From positions 124,001 through 188,000 of the forward strand of contig JAHZAV010000001.1 in NCBI GenBank assembly GCA_019423745.1: a stretch of DNA of 64,000 nucleotides. The letters run 5' to 3'. The notes below the pieces were generated by a model. It ran no database searches. It had not been told where the DNA came from and worked only from the letters and a program-made list of their open reading frames with translations. The DNA is from Lachnospiraceae bacterium. Its GTDB lineage: Bacteria > Bacillota > Clostridia > Lachnospirales > Lachnospiraceae. Shown here in pieces: positions 27,444 to 36,161 of this stretch. Numbering within the stretch: position 1 is the stretch's first letter; the number at the start of each line of letters is the position of its first letter. Both the position numbers and the translations under genes were made by a program.

Positions 27444-28457
27444 TTATATCTGAATAATATCCTTCCCTTCGATCTCTATATCTACCAGACTCCCTTGAGA
27501 AATATTTAATAATTCTAATTCAAAGGACATCATCTGACTGATAATTTCTCCCTGGGATGTTTGTACAGATACCTCAGCCATCTCCCCCATAAATACAATT
27601 TTCTGAACCTGATACCTGTGACCATTTCTAATTTTTACGGCAGATGGGCGGACTAAAACTTCATAAAATCCATCATTAATATCCAAATCACCCTGATACA
27701 ATTCACTTTCAAAGTATCTGTTTTTTACTCTTCCCTTGATATAGTTTATCTTTCCAAAGTATTCGGCAACTGTCCGGTCAGACGGATGGTAATAAATCAT
27801 TTTTGGTGTATCACATTGCAGAATCCTTCCTGTATCCATAAAAGCAATTCTGTCAGACATCTGCAATGCTTCTCTTTTATCATGTGTAACCAATATAGTT
27901 GTAATCTTTCTTTCTTCGTGGAGTTGTTTTACCATATATGCCATCTCTATACGAAGTTTTTCATCCAACCCAGAGAATGGTTCATCTAAAAGCAAGATTT
28001 TGGGTTCTGCCGCCAGAGCCCTGGCCAGTGCCACCCGCTGCATCTGTCCTCCGGATAGCTCCCGGACTTTTCGTTTTCCATATCCTTCCAGCTGAACTTC
28101 TTTTAATAATTTTTCTACCACACATTTTTGTTCTGTTTTATTCTTTTTTTGAACCCACAGTGGAAAGGCAATGTTTTTTTCTACATTCATATTTGGAAAC
28201 AATCTTAAATCTTGAAATACAATAACGGTCCCCCTGCTTTCTGGAGGTATACCCTTTAGCGATTTTTCTCCAATACAAATTTCTCCGGAAACAATGTCCT
28301 GAAGTCCTGCAATGCTTTTTAACAGAGTACTCTTTCCGCAGCCGGATGCTCCGAGTAAAGAGAGAAACTCTCCTTCTTTTACAGTCAAACTGACATTATG
28401 CAGAATTTTATCCTCTTGTATTTGTACGTTTAAATTTTTTATTTCCAGGTTTTTCAT
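27444..28457 (-). CDS. ABC transporter ATP-binding protein (YnjD/PotA-like)
   Basis: 337 residues. Walker A GASGCGKST (about 36-44), Q-loop in VFQDLRLF, signature LSGGQMQR, Walker B LLLDEPFSGLD and the switch His in VTHDKREA are all intact. The last 100 residues look like a TOBE regulatory domain, as in PotA-like importers. It energises uptake by the two permeases encoded immediately upstream; its ATG overlaps the permease stop as ATGA. Substrate is set by the binding protein at 30132. Confidence 0.9.
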   Translation of the reverse strand: MKNLEIKNLNVQIQEDKILHNVSLTVKEGEFLSLLGASGCGKSTLLKSIAGLQDIVSGEICIGEKSLKGIPPESRGTVIVFQDLRLFPNMNVEKNIAFPLWVQKKNKTEQKCVVEKLLKEVQLEGYGKRKVRELSGGQMQRVALARALAAEPKILLLDEPFSGLDEKLRIEMAYMVKQLHEERKITTILVTHDKREALQMSDRIAFMDTGRILQCDTPKMIYYHPSDRTVAEYFGKINYIKGRVKNRYFESELYQGDLDINDGFYEVLVRPSAVKIRNGHRYQVQKIVFMGEMAEVSVQTSQGEIISQMMSFELELLNISQGSLVDIEIEGKDIIQI

Positions 28458-29263
28458 GCGTAAAACTCTCCGCTTTCAGTCTTTAAGTATTTTTTAGTTA
28501 GCCATTCTGTTCCTGTAAAAATTCCTAATGTAATCACAAGAAATGCCGTACTGTATATACAGGCAATATTCCGGTCTCCACCCTGGAGATATGGCACCAT
28601 TATGATCGTAAATGTTTTAATGTTTCCTCCTCCTATCATTAAAGTAAGGAAATACTGACTAAAAGATACAATATATGCCATACCTGCCGCTGAGAAAATC
28701 ACAGGGGCTAAAACCGGCAATGTTACTTTCCGAAACGCTACTGCCGTGGAAGCCCCCAGCACTCTTGCCTGTTCTTCCAGTTTTCTTCCAACTGCCTGTG
28801 TTCCGTCCAAAATCAATCGTATCGCATAAGGCAGTGAACAAATAACATGTGATAGAATTACACCAATTACCGTATTATTAATTCCAAGTTTAATAAATGT
28901 AAGCTGGATTCCCATGGCAAAAACAGTTGCCGGAACCATAAAAGGTAATATTGTCAAAAAATTTATAAGTTTTTTACCCCAAAATTCATAAAATACCAGT
29001 GCCCTTGCCGTTAAAGCCGCTACCATTACAGAGATAAGCGCGACAATCATAGAAATAAGAATACTAGAGCTAAATACCTTTATCATTTCTTCTTTTCTTT
29101 GCCATATTTCGGCTACCGAACGAAGGGAAAAGACTTGAGGTAGTAAATTTGGCCAAGCCCACCTTTCCGTAAATACCCATAACAACATGATCAGAACAGG
29201 TAGAATGATACATACCGTAAAAATAGAAATTATTATTTTCATCAATAGTGTTCTTTTTTTCAT
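28454..29263 (-). CDS. ABC transporter permease 2 (YnjC C-terminal half-like)
   Basis: 269 residues with six predicted membrane helices. The cytoplasmic EAA coupling loop is EEQARVLGASTAVAFRKVTLP (about 165-185; Gly at the conserved place). The layout matches the binding-protein-dependent permeases of polyamine/iron/thiamine-type importers. In E. coli, YnjC is a single fused permease, whereas here the two halves are separate genes. It overlaps the upstream permease by four bases and the ATPase by four, indicating a stoichiometric complex. Confidence 0.88.
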   Translation of the reverse strand: MKKRTLLMKIIISIFTVCIILPVLIMLLWVFTERWAWPNLLPQVFSLRSVAEIWQRKEEMIKVFSSSILISMIVALISVMVAALTARALVFYEFWGKKLINFLTILPFMVPATVFAMGIQLTFIKLGINNTVIGVILSHVICSLPYAIRLILDGTQAVGRKLEEQARVLGASTAVAFRKVTLPVLAPVIFSAAGMAYIVSFSQYFLTLMIGGGNIKTFTIIMVPYLQGGDRNIACIYSTAFLVITLGIFTGTEWLTKKYLKTESGEFYA

Positions 29264-30132
29264 TTTTTATCTTCCGCCAATGTTTCCATATTTTTTTTCA
29301 TCAACAGATAATAAACGAACGCACAGATTAAGGAAATGAGTAATACCACTCCATTTAATGCCATTGCATAAGGGCGATTCTTAAGATCTGGATGAATATA
29401 TTGCTGATATGCTAGTATAGGCAATGCTTTGGGTTTTGTTGCCCCAAGTAATAGTGGCAATTCGTAAGAACCCAGTGCAAAAACAAATATGATCAGAAAT
29501 CCACTGATAATCGTATTTTTACAAAGTGGCAGCGTAATTCGGAAAAAGGCCTGCCATTTTCCGGCACCAAGATTAATGGCAGCTTCTCCCAGTCTGTTAT
29601 TGATATTCGCCATCATCGCAATTACAAAATAAACGATAAAAGGCAGTTCTTTCCATACATAGGCTAAAATGATCCCTATGCCCTCAGTATTGTAAATGAT
29701 GATAGGAAATTGTTGCTGATCGGTAATGAAACCCAGAGCATATGCTAATCTTGCAAGCAATCCATTCTGGGAGAAAATATTTATAATAAATAATGCAACT
29801 ACCACGTGTGGTACGATAACCGGCAACTGAATCATCCGTTGAATATAGCTTCCTGTATAATTTCCTATTACACAGATTCCACAAATTACAATGCCGCCTA
29901 ATGTTGCTGTAACAGAAGAAATCAAAGCAATTTTCAGACTGAATAAAATGGATTCTGCCATGTCAGGTCTTGTTAAAATCTCCTGATAATACCGGAGTGT
30001 TGGCTCTGTCAATCCAAAGGCTGGAACAATTCCCAGACTTTGAATCAAACCATTAGCTAAACCAATCAAAAATAATAGCGTCAATATTATTTGCGGAATT
30101 AAGAGAATATATGGCATACATTTCTTTTTCAT
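29260..30132 (-). CDS. ABC transporter permease 1 (YnjC N-terminal half-like)
   Basis: 290 residues from the ATG at 30132, which overlaps the binding-protein stop as TAATG; the frame extends nine codons further without better support. About six helices, with the EAA-type loop GEAAINLGAGKWQAFFRITLP (about 180-200, written here as a position) facing the ATPase. It forms the channel with the permease encoded next. The close spacing of all four importer genes supports one complex. Confidence 0.88.
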   Translation of the reverse strand: MKKKCMPYILLIPQIILTLLFLIGLANGLIQSLGIVPAFGLTEPTLRYYQEILTRPDMAESILFSLKIALISSVTATLGGIVICGICVIGNYTGSYIQRMIQLPVIVPHVVVALFIINIFSQNGLLARLAYALGFITDQQQFPIIIYNTEGIGIILAYVWKELPFIVYFVIAMMANINNRLGEAAINLGAGKWQAFFRITLPLCKNTIISGFLIIFVFALGSYELPLLLGATKPKALPILAYQQYIHPDLKNRPYAMALNGVVLLISLICAFVYYLLMKKNMETLAEDKK

Positions 30133-31376
30133 TATTGACCAACAACCTCTTCTGTCCATATTTCTTCTATGATCGGGACAAGTTCTGCCGGCATTTCGGG
30201 AAGTCTTTTTTCCAGAAGCTCGTCTTGCGGAATTGTTCCTTTTCCAAGATCAACCTCTGAAAAGCTTTTCTGTTGTTCTTCTGTCAATTTATCATTGTCT
30301 AATACCGGGATTACCTTTAAAACTTCATATCTATCCGCCTGAATTTCAGGAGACAGCATTTCATTGATTGCTACCATAGCTCCGGCTTTATTTCCGGAGT
30401 TAACTGCAATCGCCATGAAATTTGTATTACCGATGGTTCCTTTATCAAACTGGAAAGATTGTGTCGTATCCGTATAAACTCCATCTTCAATACTTGATCC
30501 AATCGAATATGCATCATATGTCATATTTAAAACAACTTCGCCGTCTGCAAACATATTATTTAGAGTTGTTGATGAATCTGGGAAAGTTTTTCCTTTGTTC
30601 CACAAATATGGATTTAGTCCTTTTAAATATTCGATTGCCGGCTCAATTGCTTCTTTTACAGTATCTTTATCCGCTTCCATATCCTGAAATTGTTCATATC
30701 CGCAGATCTCATAAATGATATTTCTTACAAATGCACTTCCTGTAAAATCCGGTAATGCAGGATAGGTAACTTTACCCGGATATTTTTTTACAAATTCTTC
30801 TAATTCTTCGGCGCTCTTTGGTAATTCAGGTGTTACAGCCGTGTCTGCCATCATAACAACCTGTGCCTTGCCATAAGGTGCTTCATATCCTTCTATTGGG
30901 TAGGCAAAATCATATAGTACGTCTTCAGATTCCGCATCAACATATTCATTATAATTTGGCAATTTGTCTGTGAAGGGTCCATACAATAACTGATTCTCTT
31001 TTGCAGATTGAAAATTTTCTCCATTGATCCAAATCATGTCAATGCTTCCATCCTCTTCTTCTGCCTGCACTTCACCAGACAATTGACTGAGTACCTGGTC
31101 AATATCCATTGGAACACGTTCCATAGTAATGTCATATTTTTCTTCCATTACCGGAGCAAATGTATTATCCAACCATTCATTTAATTTTTCATCGCCGCCC
31201 CACCCATAAAACGTTACTGTTGTACCTTTAGCAGCTTCTTTCATCTCATCAAAAGTCATATCCTCAACTGCCACCGTATTTTCTTTGTCACTTTTCTCAC
31301 TTGAACATCCACCTAAAATGATGATGGTTCCGGCCATTGTTACCGCCATAATCACTGATATTATTCTTTTGTTCAT
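30132..31376 (-). CDS. YnjB-like ABC transporter substrate-binding lipoprotein
   Basis: 414 residues from the ATG at 31376, chosen because GGAGGGG precedes it by six bases; the earlier in-frame ATG lies within that site. The signal peptide ends in a lipobox with Cys24 (LGGC). The mature part starts with a domain carrying FYGWGGDEKLNEWLD and IDMIWINGENFQSAKE, which closely parallel E. coli YnjB. This class binds solutes in a two-lobed cleft and delivers them to YnjC/YnjD-type partners. Ligand is unknown; the rhodanese neighbour hints at a sulfur- or selenium-bearing compound, but that is inference. Confidence 0.87.
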   Translation of the reverse strand: MNKRIISVIMAVTMAGTIIILGGCSSEKSDKENTVAVEDMTFDEMKEAAKGTTVTFYGWGGDEKLNEWLDNTFAPVMEEKYDITMERVPMDIDQVLSQLSGEVQAEEEDGSIDMIWINGENFQSAKENQLLYGPFTDKLPNYNEYVDAESEDVLYDFAYPIEGYEAPYGKAQVVMMADTAVTPELPKSAEELEEFVKKYPGKVTYPALPDFTGSAFVRNIIYEICGYEQFQDMEADKDTVKEAIEPAIEYLKGLNPYLWNKGKTFPDSSTTLNNMFADGEVVLNMTYDAYSIGSSIEDGVYTDTTQSFQFDKGTIGNTNFMAIAVNSGNKAGAMVAINEMLSPEIQADRYEVLKVIPVLDNDKLTEEQQKSFSEVDLGKGTIPQDELLEKRLPEMPAELVPIIEEIWTEEVVGQ

Positions 31377-31394
31377 AAATTTCCCCTCCATATA

Positions 31395-32396
31395 TTACTG
31401 ATCTATAAACTGATCAATTTTGTCTAAAAATCCCATATCCAGATATTTTTCTAATTTATGAAATGTAGAAACATTAAAAATTTCTTTTTCTGGATTTTTA
31501 TAGTCAACCCAAGCCATCGCACACCAGGTAATTCCCCGCAGACATGTAATAGGTATATAAATATATGTTCTCTCTCTCAATCCCGAAACATCAAATCTGG
31601 TACCAACACTTTGAATGTAGTTTTGTAAAAACTGTTCCATTTCATTTTTTTCCAAAATAATATCGGTTTTCCAAAACGTAGTTGTAGGTGCAAGAAAATG
31701 CCCCAGATCCTGTGCAGGATCTCCATACAACGGCTTTTCCCAATCAATCAGATAATTCTTTTTCCCATAGCCGTTTATCAAAAAATTGGTAGAATTCAAC
31801 TCTGTATTAATGCAGCATTTATATGGCACTGCCGATAATTCGTTTACCCTCTTCCACCCCTTTTGCAGCATACTCCGAATTTTGAGAACTTTTTCCTTGT
31901 CACACATGGGAGAATCTTCGTACTTTTGAAACATTTCTTCGCATTCATTCAATATTGCTTTTAAGGGATGTTCAGGATTAACCAAAAATTTTTCATTGTC
32001 TATCTTTACGGCATGAATATCTGCAAGACAATCAGCAGCTAGTTGTAAATCCTTTTTATAATCCAGTGGACGCCCTGGAAGATACTCCATAACCATCACG
32101 CCATTCGGAATCTGTGTGCAACTTGCATCCACATAATAAGGCCGAGGAGTCCTCCCTGAATTTTCCAAAAGTTTTAAAGCCTGATATTCGTAATTAATTT
32201 GATTTTCCAGGTGCATCTGACTACCAAAATTCACCCGGAATACAAGTTTTCTTCCCGTTCCAGGATGTGTGAAAACATAGTTTCTATTATATTCTCCCTG
32301 GGCCAGTAACTGATAAGTCTCCTCGACTTTTTCCGGCAACTGTAGTGCCATTCTGTAGTTGCTCCGTTTTATATATGCTGATAATTCCTGATTCAT
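31395..32396 (-). CDS. APH/choline-kinase-like phosphotransferase homologue, catalytic motif altered
   Basis: 333 residues from the ATG at 32396, which follows AGGAGGAA; an upstream in-frame ATG (32450) would overlap the preceding gene. The fold is aminoglycoside-phosphotransferase-like: a glycine-poor N-lobe, VMEYLPGRP hinge (102-110), then the Brenner-type loop. Where active kinases have HxDxxxxN, this protein has N197-T-E199-LNST-N204, followed by an intact IDWE with Asp218. Loss of the catalytic Asp suggests altered or lost phosphotransfer. It sits between the fused transferases and the importer. Possible roles are a sugar kinase variant or a binding protein. Confidence 0.75.
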   Translation of the reverse strand: MNQELSAYIKRSNYRMALQLPEKVEETYQLLAQGEYNRNYVFTHPGTGRKLVFRVNFGSQMHLENQINYEYQALKLLENSGRTPRPYYVDASCTQIPNGVMVMEYLPGRPLDYKKDLQLAADCLADIHAVKIDNEKFLVNPEHPLKAILNECEEMFQKYEDSPMCDKEKVLKIRSMLQKGWKRVNELSAVPYKCCINTELNSTNFLINGYGKKNYLIDWEKPLYGDPAQDLGHFLAPTTTFWKTDIILEKNEMEQFLQNYIQSVGTRFDVSGLRERTYIYIPITCLRGITWCAMAWVDYKNPEKEIFNVSTFHKLEKYLDMGFLDKIDQFIDQ

Positions 32397-32412
32397 TAGT
32401 TCCTCCTGAATT

Positions 32413-33750
32413 TCATCGGATATCCTGATACATATCTGCAATTTTTTCAATCATTACATTATCACGATACATTTTTCTCAACCGATTCATTTTCCACATC
32501 AAACGCAGTTTAGCAATCGTTCCCTTCGGGAATCTCCTGTCAGATGTAATAATTCTCTTTTTTGTCATACCTATGGAAATATTCTTTCTCTTTAAATTCA
32601 ATGAAAACTGATAGTCTTCCATAATCGGGATCTCAGGGAACATACCTATATCAAAAAATAATTTACGCTCTATAAATATTCCCTGATCTCCAAACATTAC
32701 TTTTCTGTCTTTAATTCGATGATTAGAAATTACACGACATGTAAACATGAAAAAATTTCTGGAACGAAATGCTATCCCAAAGCATCCCACTGGATATCTT
32801 TTCATTACCCGGCGTATTTCTTTTAATGGATTTGTCGGTAATTCACTGTCACAATGAAGAAAAAACAAAATGTCACCATGGCTTGCCATGGCTCCGGCAT
32901 TCATTTGTTTCGCTCTGCTTTTTGGTGCATGGATGACTGTAAATTCATCTGAAATAGTATCTAATGTACCATCTTTACTTCCTCCGTCTACAAAGATGAT
33001 TTCGCATTCATTTACTAACGGTTTCAGCTGCTCTTTCATAAAGTCTATTGTCTTTTTTTCATTATAAACAGGAATAATAATGGATATACGACTTAACTGA
33101 TTAACATATCTGCCCGTAACTGTGTTTCGAAGCCTTCTGTCCATCCTCATTCTTTCACGATAGCCGTTTAGATCAGCGGGCGTATCCATATCACTCAGTG
33201 TTCGTGTATATCCAATTTTTAACTTTCGACGTTCCAATTCTTTTAAGGTATCTTCAAATACAGAAGCATGTCCGTAAGCATCTAACCCGAACACTTCTTT
33301 TCTGGGATGCTTCATGCCAACAAGATAATATCCTCCATCTAAGGTTCTGCCAAATACTACATCACAACGTTTCAGAACATCAAACGCACGCCGGATATCT
33401 TTACCAGATAACTCCGGTACATCTGTTCCGATTAAAATGCATGAGTGGTACCCTCTGTTTCGTACTTCGCAGAACGCATGATACATCCTTTCACCCAGGC
33501 TGTCCCCTGTCTGTGGGAAATACTCCTTTTGATTTCCGAATATTTTTTTCAGAATCTTCAATTGATTGTCGCCTTCCGGTGCATAACATATAAAGATATC
33601 TATAAAGGTCTCATCGCATGCGGTTTTAATATCTTTCAAAAAACATATATGAAGTTTTGCGCATTCATCTGGTTTCAGCACTGGCATCATCCGGGTTTTT
33701 GTATGCCCAGGTAACGGGATCCTGGTAAAGATAATAATCGCTCGTTTCAT
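32413..33750 (-). CDS. Fused glycosyltransferase-like protein (TIGR04282 + TIGR04283 domains)
   Basis: 445 residues. Residues 1-195 match the DUF2064/TIGR04282 family ('rSAM/selenodomain-associated transferase 1'), with IIFTRIPLPGHTKTRM at the nucleotide-binding start and IGTDVPELSG. Residues about 218-445 match TIGR04283 ('transferase 2'), with IIIPVYNE, FVDGGSKDGT, RAKQMNAGA and FGDQGIF. These families normally occur as separate adjacent genes, so this is a natural fusion. They act on nucleotide sugars and occur in arsenosugar, selenosugar and related clusters; the product here is unknown. The ATG is immediately adjacent to the previous stop. Confidence 0.88.
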   Translation of the reverse strand: MKRAIIIFTRIPLPGHTKTRMMPVLKPDECAKLHICFLKDIKTACDETFIDIFICYAPEGDNQLKILKKIFGNQKEYFPQTGDSLGERMYHAFCEVRNRGYHSCILIGTDVPELSGKDIRRAFDVLKRCDVVFGRTLDGGYYLVGMKHPRKEVFGLDAYGHASVFEDTLKELERRKLKIGYTRTLSDMDTPADLNGYRERMRMDRRLRNTVTGRYVNQLSRISIIIPVYNEKKTIDFMKEQLKPLVNECEIIFVDGGSKDGTLDTISDEFTVIHAPKSRAKQMNAGAMASHGDILFFLHCDSELPTNPLKEIRRVMKRYPVGCFGIAFRSRNFFMFTCRVISNHRIKDRKVMFGDQGIFIERKLFFDIGMFPEIPIMEDYQFSLNLKRKNISIGMTKKRIITSDRRFPKGTIAKLRLMWKMNRLRKMYRDNVMIEKIADMYQDIR

Positions 33751-34179
33751 TTATAATATCTTCTCCAGAACATCAATGGCATCTTCCACCACTCCTGGGC
33801 AAAATGAGAGAAGTGTTCCTTGCTCGAGTACTTTTTCAAGTACTCCATCTTTTGAAAGATCTTCCCCCAGCAGGTCCTTGCACAGGCAGGATGGTCTCTT
33901 TTCTGCAAAAAGAGTTTTAAACTCATCCACTTTTTCCATCATAATTTCTTTTTGTTCCAGATCCCCTTCTTTACTATGTCCATATTTCATACCGATGACC
34001 ATCAAAGAACCGGTTACAGCACCACATGTCTCTCCGCACATCATTCCACCGCCAAAACACGCTGATACCTTTCGCATTGTTTCTTCATCGATTCCCACTT
34101 TTTCTGCAAATGCACCTGCTACAACCTGAGAGCAATCGATTCCCTGAACAAATAATTCTTTAATTTTTTCTTTTTGCAT
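33751..34179 (-). CDS. C_GCAxxG_C_C family cysteine-rich protein
   Basis: 142 residues. The signature Cys ligands are visible: Cys16 (DCSQVV), Cys41 (ACFGGG), Cys48 and Cys52 (CGETCGAVTG), with further Cys in SCLCKD and SFCPG. The family is redox-linked and often sits beside Fe-S or ABC proteins, possibly holding a cluster or metal. Ribosome binding site AAAGGAGA. It overlaps the TVP38 gene by 20 bases and abuts the fused transferase gene. Exact role unknown. Confidence 0.88.
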   Translation of the reverse strand: MQKEKIKELFVQGIDCSQVVAGAFAEKVGIDEETMRKVSACFGGGMMCGETCGAVTGSLMVIGMKYGHSKEGDLEQKEIMMEKVDEFKTLFAEKRPSCLCKDLLGEDLSKDGVLEKVLEQGTLLSFCPGVVEDAIDVLEKIL

Positions 34180-34882
34180 TATATTCTCCTTTTTTCGTCT
34201 GCCTGTCTGTATAAATTTTTTTAATTAAAAAAACAAATGCAGATATGGCAAATAAGAATAACAATCCAGTCACAAATAATTTTGCGCCCCCTGTCAGCAT
34301 TCCTCCTACATAGGAATAAACGATAGTTGCAGGCAACTGTCCGATTCCAGTTGCAACAAAAAATGCTCCAAAGGACATGCTCGTTAGGCCTGCTGCATAA
34401 CTTACAAGGTCAAAAGATACGAATGGCAACAAACGACATACCAATATCGTATTTCTTCCATATTTTTCAAAAAAAACATCGATCTGTTCCAAGCCAGCCT
34501 TGCTGGTCAGTTTTTCTACAACATCCCGCCCTAATATTCTTGCAATAAAAAAGCATACAGCAGCCCCTGCCATTGCACTACTCCAGGATAATATAGCTCC
34601 CTGCCACCATCCAAACAAATTAGCATTTGCAAAGGTTAATAAAAAAGCTGGAAGCGGTGCCGCTACTGACTGAAATATCATTAACAGAAATGAAATCAAT
34701 GCCGCATATGCTCCATAAGAAGCCACAAAATCTTTTACAACTGTAAAGTCACCGCTGGCAAACATCTTAAGTATATCATTTACATTTTTCTGAACTGACG
34801 GTACAAAATTGTAACAGCATAAAGCCGCCAAAATCACTCCTATTAAAATGAATCTTTTTACCCATTCCCTTTTCTTATTCAT
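34160..34882 (-). CDS. TVP38/TMEM64 family membrane protein (YdjX/YdjZ-like)
   Basis: 240 residues with about six hydrophobic segments. The SNARE-associated core has FANANLFGWWQGAILSW, GAAVCFFIARILGR and RLLPFVSFDLVSYAAG. In E. coli, YdjX and YdjZ are of this family and are co-located with ynjABCDE, so this gene is the probable counterpart. Likely role is membrane transport or lipid flipping. Ribosome binding site GGGAGGGG. Overlaps the Fe-S gene by eight bases, so coupled. Confidence 0.87.
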   Translation of the reverse strand: MNKKREWVKRFILIGVILAALCCYNFVPSVQKNVNDILKMFASGDFTVVKDFVASYGAYAALISFLLMIFQSVAAPLPAFLLTFANANLFGWWQGAILSWSSAMAGAAVCFFIARILGRDVVEKLTSKAGLEQIDVFFEKYGRNTILVCRLLPFVSFDLVSYAAGLTSMSFGAFFVATGIGQLPATIVYSYVGGMLTGGAKLFVTGLLFLFAISAFVFLIKKIYTDRQTKKGEYNAKRKN

Positions 34883-35930
34883 TCTGCCCCTCCCTGAAAT
34901 ATCTTGTTTTCATTCTATTAAGCATCGATTTTTTGGTATCTGGTGTTTCCGTCAATCCTAAAATACGCAAAAGAAGATGTTCTGTATTTTCATATCCTTT
35001 TTTTGAAAAATTACCGGAACAGGAGGCACAATAAGTATGTACTTTTCCCTGTTTATTGATTCGAGCAAGCATAGTTTCTGCCAGATCAGGCTCTTTCCTT
35101 GAGGCACATCCACCCAGTCCACAGCATTGTCCACCCAAAATTGTTATCTCACCTTCTACAAATTCTTTTATTTGTTCCAGTAATTCTCCTGTTTTCCGGT
35201 CCGGACATGGTGGAAATACGGATATATCTTCCCGTATTTTGCTCCCCATCCCCCATTCGCTCATTTTTTCATATATACTAACTACTGCAACAGGTAAACG
35301 AGGCTTTAGAAACGCATAGCAATTAGGACACAATGTAATCACTTCTTGTACACCAGCTCTTTGCAGCCGCCTGGAAATCTCTGTAATAATGCGTTCTTCC
35401 TCTTTCACTAATCCCAGCTCAGCAATTGGCTTACCACAGCAGTCAAATACGACTCCTATCCCAAATTTCTCTTTTAACAGTCCACAAAGATATCTTGTAG
35501 ATTCCGGAAAATATGAAGGGAAATTACACCCCGGAAATAGTATGCTTTTTGTGGTTACGTTTTTATAATTCCGGAATTTATAATCTCCTTTTTCCGCCAC
35601 CAACATGGTATACCCGTTTTCTTTTAGTTTTCCCTGATTCTCCTTAACCTGTCGCCGCCTTAGATTCAAAATCACTTCCCGTCCATCTATTCCCTGTGGA
35701 CAAACCCGGGAGCAATTTCCGCAAAGGAAGCAATGATAAGCCAATTCATTTATTTTGTCTATATTACTAATATCTAATCCATACTTCTCTAAAAAAAGAC
35801 AGACTTGTGTACATTTACCACAATGAATACATTGATTTACATCTGTAGTTTTGTCATACTGTTTCATTCTTTTAATACTTTCTATAATAATATTTTTGTG
35901 CTGCAGCTTAACTACAACACATGCTATCAT
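34875..35930 (-). CDS. Fe-S oxidoreductase (HdrD/GlpC-like, two 4Fe-4S sites and CCG-type domain)
   Basis: 351 residues from the ATG at 35930, which has AAGGAGGT directly upstream; the frame continues 21 codons earlier without support. Two [4Fe-4S] motifs are visible: C34-IHC-GKC-TQVC (34, 37, 40, 44) and C67-FLC-GNC-SRVC (67, 70, 73, 77). The second half has CCG-type features: DCCGKP, LCPNC and CCGLGG, as in heterodisulfide reductase D or GlpC. It is the first gene of the operon and plausibly supplies electrons to a disulfide or selenosulfide reduction. Only the N-terminal ferredoxin motifs recall E. coli YdjY. Confidence 0.86.
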   Translation of the reverse strand: MIACVVVKLQHKNIIIESIKRMKQYDKTTDVNQCIHCGKCTQVCLFLEKYGLDISNIDKINELAYHCFLCGNCSRVCPQGIDGREVILNLRRRQVKENQGKLKENGYTMLVAEKGDYKFRNYKNVTTKSILFPGCNFPSYFPESTRYLCGLLKEKFGIGVVFDCCGKPIAELGLVKEEERIITEISRRLQRAGVQEVITLCPNCYAFLKPRLPVAVVSIYEKMSEWGMGSKIREDISVFPPCPDRKTGELLEQIKEFVEGEITILGGQCCGLGGCASRKEPDLAETMLARINKQGKVHTYCASCSGNFSKKGYENTEHLLLRILGLTETPDTKKSMLNRMKTRYFREGQNE

Positions 35931-36079
35931 CTCATACCTCCTTATATTGTAATTATCTCTAATTCTCATGTCCAATTGATAACTTGAATACACTTTGCTT
36001 ATTTATCGAAAATATCTATATATGTTTTACGGATTAATTTATTACCTGGCTAGATGAATTTAAGCTGGTTTTAGTCATT
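35931..36079 (-). promoter_or_regulatory. Upstream region of the ynj-like operon
   Basis: About 150 AT-rich bases between the palindrome at 36080 and the Fe-S gene. A TTGGAC/TACAAT pair at 18 bases exists but would start transcription at the ribosome binding site, so I do not trust it. No riboswitch or known leader is recognisable. Confidence 0.25.
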
Positions 36080-36128
36080 AGACAGTAAGAGGACAGGGAA
36101 TAAAAACTGCCCTGTCCTCTTACTGTCT
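36080..36128. repeat. Perfect 19-bp inverted repeat
   Basis: Arms AGACAGTAAGAGGACAGGG (36080-36098) and its exact reverse complement (36110-36128) enclose an 11-base loop. It lies in the gap between the small hypothetical gene ending at 36162 and the Fe-S operon. Neither side has a convincing T run. It could be a strong terminator without tail, or a small mobile-element remnant. Confidence 0.7.
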
Positions 36129-36161
36129 ATAACAAAAAATCCTGTTGTCAATATAACCCTA

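Noticed and set aside
35931..35965. TTGGAC/TACAAT promoter for the ynj-like operon
   Set aside because: Would place the start site on the ribosome binding site.
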